Shown in pieces: positions 55,796 to 64,000 of a stretch of DNA of 64,000 nucleotides (its first letter is position 1; each line of letters opens with the position of its first letter). This DNA comes from Crossaster papposus (Eukaryota; Echinodermata; Asteroidea; Velatida; Solasteridae): the NCBI GenBank assembly GCA_037893245.1, contig JBAIAA010000804.1, positions 186,001 to 250,000 on the forward strand, written 5' to 3'. The notes beneath the pieces were generated by a model. It saw only the letters and a program-made list of their open reading frames with translations. It had not been told where the DNA came from and ran no database searches. Made by a program: the position numbers and the translations under genes.

Positions 55796-57489
55796 CTTGT
55801 CACGCGGCAATACACGTGTACATACATACACATAAGAAAACATGGATGCGAATGAGGATAATTTTCTCAACTTATATCTGAGCCGCGAACCTCAACGTTG
55901 TTCGGGAATGAAGAGACACTCACCAGCTCGACATCTGAGACACAATATTGCCAGATTTTCTACTAGAAAGAACTCAAACTGTTGCACTCATGCGTCAGGA
56001 CACTGGCGGCATAGGCCTATGCGGAAATACACGTGCACATACATAGACAGAAGAAAACATGGCTTCGAATGAGGATAACTTTCTCGACTTATATCTTAGC
56101 TGCGAACCTCAACGTTGTTGGAGGAGAAAGATACACTCACCAGCTCCACATCTGAGCTAACATATCGCCAAAACTCTCACTGGAAGACACCCAAACTGTA
56201 AGACTCGTGCGTCAGGACACTGGCGGCATAGGACTATGTGGCAATACACGTGTACATACATACACAGAAGAAAACATGGCTGCGAATGAGGATAATTTTC
56301 TCGACTTATATCTGAGCCGCGAACCTCAACTTTGTTCGAGGATGAAGAGACACTCACCAGCCCGACATCTGAGACAAAATATTGCCAAATTTCCCACTAG
56401 AAAGAACCTAAACTGTTAGACTCATGCGTCAGGACACTGGCGGCATAGGCTTATGCGGAAATACACGTGCACATACATAGACAGAAGAAAACATGGCTTC
56501 GAATGAGGATAATTTTCTCGACTTATATCTTAGCTGCGAACCTCAACGTTGTTGGAGGAGGAAGATACACTCACCAGCTCCACATCTGAGCTAACATATT
56601 GCCAAATTTCCCACTAGAAAGAACTCAAACTGTGAGACTCATGCGTCAGGACACTGGCGGCATAGGCCTATGCGGAAATACACGTGCACATACATACACA
56701 GAAGAAAACATAACTTCGAATGAGGATAATTTTCTCAACTTATATCTTAGCTGCGAACCTCAACGTTGTTCGAGAATGAAGAGACACTCACCAGCTCGAC
56801 ATCTGAGCCAAAATATTGCCAAATTAACAAACATGGCTGCGAATGAGGATAATTTTCTCGACTTAAATCTGAGCTGCGAACCTCAACGTTGTTGGAGGAT
56901 AAAGATACAATCACCAGCTCCACATCTGAGCTAACATATCGCCAACATTCTCACAGGAAGAAACCCAAACTGTGAGACTCATGCGTCAGGACACTGGCGG
57001 CATAGGCCTATGCGGCAATGCACGTGTACAAACATACATACACCTAGAAAACATGGCTGCGAATGAGGATAATTTTCTCGACTTATATCTGAGCTGCGAA
57101 CCTCAACGTTGTTGGAGGAGAAAGATACACTCACCAGCTCCACATCTGAGCTAATATATCGCCAAAATTCTCACCGGAAGAAACCCAAACTGTGAGACTC
57201 ATGCGTCAGGACACTGGCGGCATAGGCCTATGCGGCAATGCACGTGTACAAACATACATACACCTAGAAAACATGGCTGCGAATGAGGATAATTTTCTCG
57301 ACTTATATCTTAGCTGCGAACCTCAACTTTGTTCGAGAATGAAGAGACACTCACCAGCTCGACATCTGAGACAAAATATTGCCAGATTTTCCACTAGAAA
57401 GAACTCAAACTGTGAGACTCATGCGTCATGACACTGGCGGCATAGGCCTATGCGGAAATACACGTGCACATACATACACAGAAGAAAAC

Positions 57490-59042
57490 ATGGCTTCGAG
57501 TGACGATAATTTTCTCGACTTATATTTTAGCTGCGAACCTCAACGTTGTTCGAGAATGAAGAGACACTCACCAGCTCGACATCTGAGCCAAAATATTGCC
57601 AAATTAACAAACACAGGGCTGCGAATGAGGATAATTTGCTCGACTTATATCTTAGCTGCGAACCTCAACTTTGTTCGAGAATGAAGAGACACTCACCAGC
57701 TCGACATCTGAGACAAAATATTGCCAAATTTCCTACTAGAAAGAACTCAAACTGTTAGACTCATGCGTCAGGACACAGGCGGCATAGGCCTATGCGGAAA
57801 TACACGTGCACATACATAGACAGAAGAAAACATGGCTTCGAATGAGGATAATTTTCTCGACTTATATCTTAGCTGCGAACATCAATGTTGTAGGAGGAGG
57901 AAGATACACTCACCAGCTCCACATCTGAGCTAACATATTGCCAAAATTCTCACCGGAAGAGACCCAAACTGCGAGACTCGTGCGTCAGGACACTGGCGGC
58001 ATAAGACTATGTGGCAATACACGTGTACATACATACACAGAAGAAAACATGGCTGTGAATGAGGATAATTTTCTCGACTTATATCTTAGCTGCGAACCTC
58101 AACTTTGTTCGAGAATGAAGAGACACTCGCCAGCTCGACATCTGAGACAAAATATTGCCAAATTTTCCACTAGAAAGAACCCAAACTGTTAGACTCATGC
58201 GTCAGGACACTGGCGGCATAGGCCTATGCGGAAATACACGTGCACATACATAAACAGAAGAAAACATGGCTTCGAATGATGATAATTTTCTCGACTTATA
58301 TCTTAGCTGCGAACCTCAACTTTGTTCGAGAATGAAGAGACACTCACCAGCTCGACATCTGAGCCAAAATATTGCCAAATTAACAAACACAGGGCTGCGA
58401 ATGAGGATAATTTGCTCGACTTATATCTTAGCTGCGAACCTCAACTTTGTTCGAGAATGAAGAGACACTCACCAGCTCGACATCTGAGACAAAATATTGC
58501 CAAATTTCCTACTAGAAAGAACTCAAACTGTTAGACTCATGCGTCAGGACACAGGCGGCATAGGCCTATGCGGAAATACACGTGCACATACATAGACAGA
58601 AGAAAACATGGCTTCGAATGAGGATAATTTTCTCGACATATATCTTAGCTGCGAACATCAATGTTGTAGGAGGAGGAAGATACACTCACCAGCTCCACAT
58701 CTGAGCTAACATATTGCCAAAATTCTCACCGGAAGAGACCCAAACTGCGAGACTCGTGCGTCAGGACACTGGCGGCATAAGACTATGTGGCAATACACGT
58801 GTACATACATACACAGAAGAAAACATGGCTGTGAATGAGGATAATTTTCTCGACTTATATCTTAGCTGCGAACCTCAACTTTGTTCGAGAATGAAGAGAC
58901 ACTCGCCAGCTCGACATCTGAGACAAAATATTGCCAAATTTTCCACTAGAAAGAACCCAAACTGTTAGACTCATGCGTCAGGACACTGGCGGCATAGGCC
59001 TATGCGGAAATACACGTGCACATACATAAACAGAAGAAAACA
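57490..59042 (+). repeat. Pair of 776 bp higher-order repeats (first occurrence)
   Basis: 57,490-58,266 and 58,267-59,042 each contain units of ~125, 216, 218 and 218 bp in the same order, nearly identical. The pair recurs at 60,266-61,818 and begins again at 63,042. Confidence 0.9.
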
Positions 59043-59167
59043 TGGCTTCGAATGAGGATAATTTTCTCGACTTATATCTTAGCTGCGAACCTCAACTTTG
59101 TTCGAGAATGAAGAGACACTCACCAGCTCGACATCTGAGCCAAAGTATTGCCAAATTAACAAAAACA
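59043..59167 (+). other. Representative short open frame within a satellite unit
   Basis: After AAAACATGGCT, each unit keeps a ~40-90 codon frame starting M-A-(S/A/V)-N-E-D-N-F-L-D-L-Y-L and ending in a basic part (RMKRHSPARHL). The ATG context resembles a good animal start site. Subtypes diverge into stop codons or other frames, and units are 218 bp (not a multiple of 3), so a repeat-wide protein is impossible. Listed as an observation; no evidence of translation. Confidence 0.2.
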
Positions 59168-62100
59168 GGGCTGCGAATGAGGATAATTTGCTTGACTTAT
59201 ATTTTAGCTGCGAACCTCAACTTTGTTCGAGAATGAAGAGACACTCACCAGCTCGACATCTGAGACAAAATATTGCCAGATTTTCTACTAGAAAGAACTC
59301 AAACTGTGAGACTCACGCGTCAGGACACTGGCGGCATAGGCCTATGCGGAAATACACGTGCACATACATACACAGAAGAAAACATGGCTTCGAATAAGGA
59401 AAATTTTCTCGACTTATATCTGAGCTGCGAACCTCAACGTTGTTGGAGGATGAAGATACACTCACCAGCTCCACATCTGAGCTAACATATCGCCAAAATT
59501 CTCACCGGAAGAGACCCAAACTGTGAGACTCATGCGTCAGGACACTGGCGGCATAGGCCTATGCGGCAATGCACGTGTACATACATACATACATACATAC
59601 ACCTAGAAAACATGGCTGCGAATGAGGATAATTTTCTCGACTTATATCTTAGCTGCGAACCTCAACTTTGTTCGAGAATGAAGAGACACTCACCAGCTCG
59701 ACATCTGAGACAAAATATTGCCAGATTTTCCACTAGAAAGAACTCAAACTGTGAGACTCATGCGTCAGGACACTGGCGGCATAGGCCTATGCGGAAATAC
59801 ACGTGCACATACATACACAGAAGAAAACATGGCTTCGAATGAGGATAATTTTCTCGACTTATATCTGAGCTGCGAACCTCAACGTTGTTGGAGGATGAAG
59901 ATACACTCACCAGCTCCACATCTCAGCTAACATATCGCCAAAATTATCACCGGAAGAGACCCAAACTGTGAGACTCATGCGTCAGGACACTGGTGGCATA
60001 GGCCTATGCGGCAATGCACGTGTACATACATACATACACCTAGAAAACATGGCTGCGAATGAGGATAATTTTCTCGACTTATATCTGAGCCGCGAACCTC
60101 AACTTTGTTGAAGGATGAAGAGACACTCACCAGCTCGACATCTGAGACAAAATATTGCCAAATTTCCCACAAGAAAGAACTCAAACTGTGAGACTCATGC
60201 GTCATGACACTGGCGGCATAGGCCTATGCGGAAATACACGTGCACATACATACACAGAAGAAAACATGGCTTCGAGTGACGATAATTTTCTCGACTTATA
60301 TTTTAGCTGCGAACCTCAACGTTGTTCGAGAATGAAGAGACACTCACCAGCTCGACATCTGAGCCAAAATATTGCCAAATTAACAAACACAGGGCTGCGA
60401 ATGAGGATAATTTGCTCGACTTATATCTTAGCTGCGAACCTCAACTTTGTTCGAGAATGAAGAGACACTCACCAGCTCGACATCTGAGACAAAATATTGC
60501 CAAATTTCCTACTAGAAAGAACTCAAACTGTTAGACTCATGCGTCAGGACACAGGCGGCATAGGCCTATGCGGAAATACACGTGCACATACATAGACAGA
60601 AGAAAACATGGCTTCGAATGAGGATAATTTTCTCGACTTATATCTTAGCTGCGAACATCAATGTTGTAGGAGGAGGAAGATACACTCACCAGCTCCACAT
60701 CTGAGCTAACATATTGCCAAAATTCTCACCGGAAGAGACCCAAACTGCGAGACTCGTGCGTCAGGACACTGGCGGCATAAGACTATGTGGCAATACACGT
60801 GTACATACATACACAGAAGAAAACATGGCTGTGAATGAGGATAATTTTCTCGACTTATATCTTAGCTGCGAACCTCAACTTTGTTCGAGAATGAAGAGAC
60901 ACTCGCCAGCTCGACATCTGAGACAAAATATTGCCAAATTTTCCACTAGAAAGAACCCAAACTGTTAGACTCATGCGTCAGGACACTGGCGGCATAGGCC
61001 TATGCGGAAATACACGTGCACATACATAAACAGAAGAAAACATGGCTTCGAATGATGATAATTTTCTCGACTTATATCTTAGCTGCGAACCTCAACTTTG
61101 TTCGAGAATGAAGAGACACTCACCAGCTCGACATCTGAGCCAAAATATTGCCAAATTAACAAACACAGGGCTGCGAATGAGGATAATTTGCTCGACTTAT
61201 ATCTTAGCTGCGAACCTCAACTTTGTTCGAGAATGAAGAGACACTCACCAGCTCGACATCTGAGACAAAATATTGCCAAATTTCCTACTAGAAAGAACTC
61301 AAACTGTTAGACTCATGCGTCAGGACACAGGCGGCATAGGCCTATGCGGAAATACACGTGCACATACATAGACAGAAGAAAACATGGCTTCGAATGAGGA
61401 TAATTTTCTCGACATATATCTTAGCTGCGAACATCAATGTTGTAGGAGGAGGAAGATACACTCACCAGCTCCACATCTGAGCTAACATATTGCCAAAATT
61501 CTCACCGGAAGAGACCCAAACTGCGAGACTCGTGCGTCAGGACACTGGCGGCATAAGACTATGTGGCAATACACGTGTACATACATACACAGAAGAAAAC
61601 ATGGCTGTGAATGAGGATAATTTTCTCGACTTATATCTTAGCTGCGAACCTCAACTTTGTTCGAGAATGAAGAGACACTCGCCAGCTCGACATCTGAGAC
61701 AAAATATTGCCAAATTTTCCACTAGAAAGAACCCAAACTGTTAGACTCATGCGTCAGGACACTGGCGGCATAGGCCTACGCGGAAATACACGTGCACATA
61801 CATAAACAGAAGAAAACATGGCTTCGAATGAGGATAATTTTCTCGACTTATATCTTAGCTGCGAACCTCAACTTTGTTCGAGAATGAAGAGACACTCACC
61901 AGCTCGACATCTGAGCCAAAGTATTGCCAAATTAACAAAAACAGGGCTGCGAATGAGGATAATTTGCTTGACTTATATTTTAGCTGCGAACCTCAACTTT
62001 GTTCGAGAATGAAGAGACACTCACCAGCTCGACATCTGAGACAAAATATTGCCAGATTTTCTACTAGAAAGAACTCAAACTGTGAGACTCACGCGTCAGG

Positions 62101-64000
62101 ACACTGGCGGCATAGGCCTATGCGGAAATACACGTGCACATACATACACAGAAGAAAACATGGCTTCGAATAAGGAAAATTTTCTCGACTTATATCTGAG
62201 CTGCGAACCTCAACGTTGTTGGAGGATGAAGATACACTCACCAGCTCCACATCTGAGCTAACATATCGCCAAAATTCTCACCGGAAGAGACCCAAACTGT
62301 GAGACTCATGCGTCAGGACACTGGCGGCATAGGCCTATGCGGCAATGCACGTGTACATACATACATACATACATACACCTAGAAAACATGGCTGCGAATG
62401 AGGATAATTTTCTCGACTTATATCTTAGCTGCGAACCTCAACTTTGTTCGAGAATGAAGAGACACTCACCAGCTCGACATCTGAGACAAAATATTGCCAG
62501 ATTTTCCACTAGAAAGAACTCAAACTGTGAGACTCATGCGTCAGGACACTGGCGGCATAGGCCTATGCGGAAATACACGTGCACATACATACACAGAAGA
62601 AAACATGGCTTCGAATGAGGATAATTTTCTCGACTTATATCTGAGCTGCGAACCTCAACGTTGTTGGAGGATGAAGATACACTCACCAGCTCCACATCTC
62701 AGCTAACATATCGCCAAAATTATCACCGGAAGAGACCCAAACTGTGAGACTCATGCGTCAGGACACTGGTGGCATAGGCCTATGCGGCAATGCACGTGTA
62801 CATACATACATACACCTAGAAAACATGGCTGCGAATGAGGATAATTTTCTCGACTTATATCTGAGCCGCGAACCTCAACTTTGTTGAAGGATGAAGAGAC
62901 ACTCACCAGCTCGACATCTGAGACAAAATATTGCCAAATTTCCCACAAGAAAGAACTCAAACTGTGAGACTCATGCGTCATGACACTGGCGGCATAGGCC
63001 TATGCGGAAATACACGTGCACATACATACACAGAAGAAAACATGGCTTCGAGTGACGATAATTTTCTCGACTTATATTTTAGCTGCGAACCTCAACGTTG
63101 TTCGAGAATGAAGAGACACTCACCAGCTCGACATCTGAGCCAAAATATTGCCAAATTAACAAACACAGGGCTGCGAATGAGGATAATTTGCTCGACTTAT
63201 ATCTTAGCTGCGAACCTCAACTTTGTTCGAGAATGAAGAGACACTCACCAGCTCGACATCTGAGACAAAATATTGCCAAATTTCCTACTAGAAAGAACTC
63301 AAACTGTTAGACTCATGCGTCAGGACACAGGCGGCATAGGCCTATGCGGAAATACACGTGCACATACATAGACAGAAGAAAACATGGCTTCGAATGAGGA
63401 TAATTTTCTCGACTTATATCTTAGCTGCGAACATCAATGTTGTAGGAGGAGGAAGATACACTCACCAGCTCCACATCTGAGCTAACATATTGCCAAAATT
63501 CTCACCGGAAGAGACCCAAACTGCGAGACTCGTGCGTCAGGACACTGGCGGCATAAGACTATGTGGCAATACACGTGTACATACATACACAGAAGAAAAC
63601 ATGGCTGTGAATGAGGATAATTTTCTCGACTTATATCTTAGCTGCGAACCTCAACTTTGTTCGAGAATGAAGAGACACTCGCCAGCTCGACATCTGAGAC
63701 AAAATATTGCCAAATTTTCCACTAGAAAGAACCCAAACTGTTAGACTCATGCGTCAGGACACTGGCGGCATAGGCCTATGCGGAAATACACGTGCACATA
63801 CATAAACAGAAGAAAACATGGCTTCGAATGATGATAATTTTCTCGACTTATATCTTAGCTGCGAACCTCAACTTTGTTCGAGAATGAAGAGACACTCACC
63901 AGCTCGACATCTGAGCCAAAATATTGCCAAATTAACAAACACAGGGCTGCGAATGAGGATAATTTGCTCGACTTATATCTTAGCTGCGAACCTCAACTTT

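Larger units (their letters stand above)
57400..62951 (+). repeat. Two complete 2,776 bp super-repeats
   Basis: Positions x and x+2,776 match from ~57,400 onward with very few differences (for example CCTATGCGG at ~59,002 versus CCTACGCGG at ~61,778). A third copy starts at ~62,952 and runs out of the window. Confidence 0.9.
55799..64000 (+). repeat. Satellite array of ~218 bp units with higher-order structure
   Basis: About 40 units run to the window end. A full unit is ~218 bp; a short form of ~122-125 bp lacks the second half. Each contains a CA(T/C)ACATA-rich start, AAAACATGGC(T/G), GAATGAGGATAATTTTCTCG, CACTCACCAGCTC(G/C)ACATCTG, AAACTGTGAGACTCATGCGT, CAGGACACTGGCGGC and the perfect palindrome GCATAGGCCTATGC. 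Two main subtypes differ after the start (CGTTGTTGGAGG..CTCCACATCTGAGCT versus CTTTGTTCGAGA..CTCGACATCTGAGAC). From ~57.4 kb the order of subtypes repeats with a 2,776 bp period, and within it a 776 bp group occurs twice. Confidence 0.93.

Noticed and set aside
55799-64000. CRISPR-like array
   Set aside because: Regular repeats, but units are 125-218 bp with no unique spacers and the genome is eukaryotic; this is a satellite.

Overview
This is a gene-poor, AT-rich stretch of an animal genome. A spliced two-pore-domain K+ channel gene, LINE and PIF/Harbinger elements, tRNA-derived repeats, many small inverted-repeat elements and long G/C homopolymers point to an invertebrate. A marine invertebrate deuterostome is a reasonable guess, but the sequence alone does not fix the taxon. 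There are no bacterial-style operons.

Layout. 0.2-2.7 kb: a tandem array of ~340 bp units carrying a tRNA-like segment, then a cluster of AACCAATATATTGGTT-type palindromes and a unique ~350 bp block. The same composite returns in opposite orientation at 45.1-47.1 kb. 3-19 kb: non-coding DNA with several inverted-repeat elements (3.6, 6.6, 11.0, 11.5, 14.5, 16.0, 17.0 kb) and poly-G/C runs. 20.38-21.32 kb: the only well-preserved host exon, the 3' coding exon of a THIK-type (KCNK12/13-like) potassium channel. 23-32 kb: more copies of a TTAA-ended MITE family and other MITEs. 32-37 kb: mostly featureless. 37.4-41.8 kb: a nest of insertions (a foldback pair, an AACCAAT-palindrome element, and a TIR element with a 9 bp target duplication). 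Part of the nest can be read because an uninterrupted relative of the invaded repeat lies at 47.4-47.8 kb. 41.8-44.8 kb: a LINE with a 961-codon open frame (endonuclease plus reverse transcriptase), 5' truncated but otherwise open. 47-51 kb: further MITEs. 51.4-55.8 kb: decayed Harbinger DNA (two transposase fragments on opposite strands, a convergent MADF-type accessory gene) with a LINE 3' fragment between. 55.8 kb to the window end: a satellite of ~218 bp units with nested 776 bp and 2,776 bp higher-order periods.

The only host gene supported is the K+ channel; its upstream exon(s) were not found. Everything else is mobile or repetitive DNA. The observations I would follow first are the nested higher-order satellite with a start codon in each unit; the tandem tRNA-like repeat with compensatory changes in its anticodon-like stem; two elements with TAGyCTTG..GCAAG termini and 9 bp target duplications; and ~20-28 bp CATGGAG...CTCCATG palindromes flanked by 7-8 bp direct repeats, one with an apparent empty site in this window.
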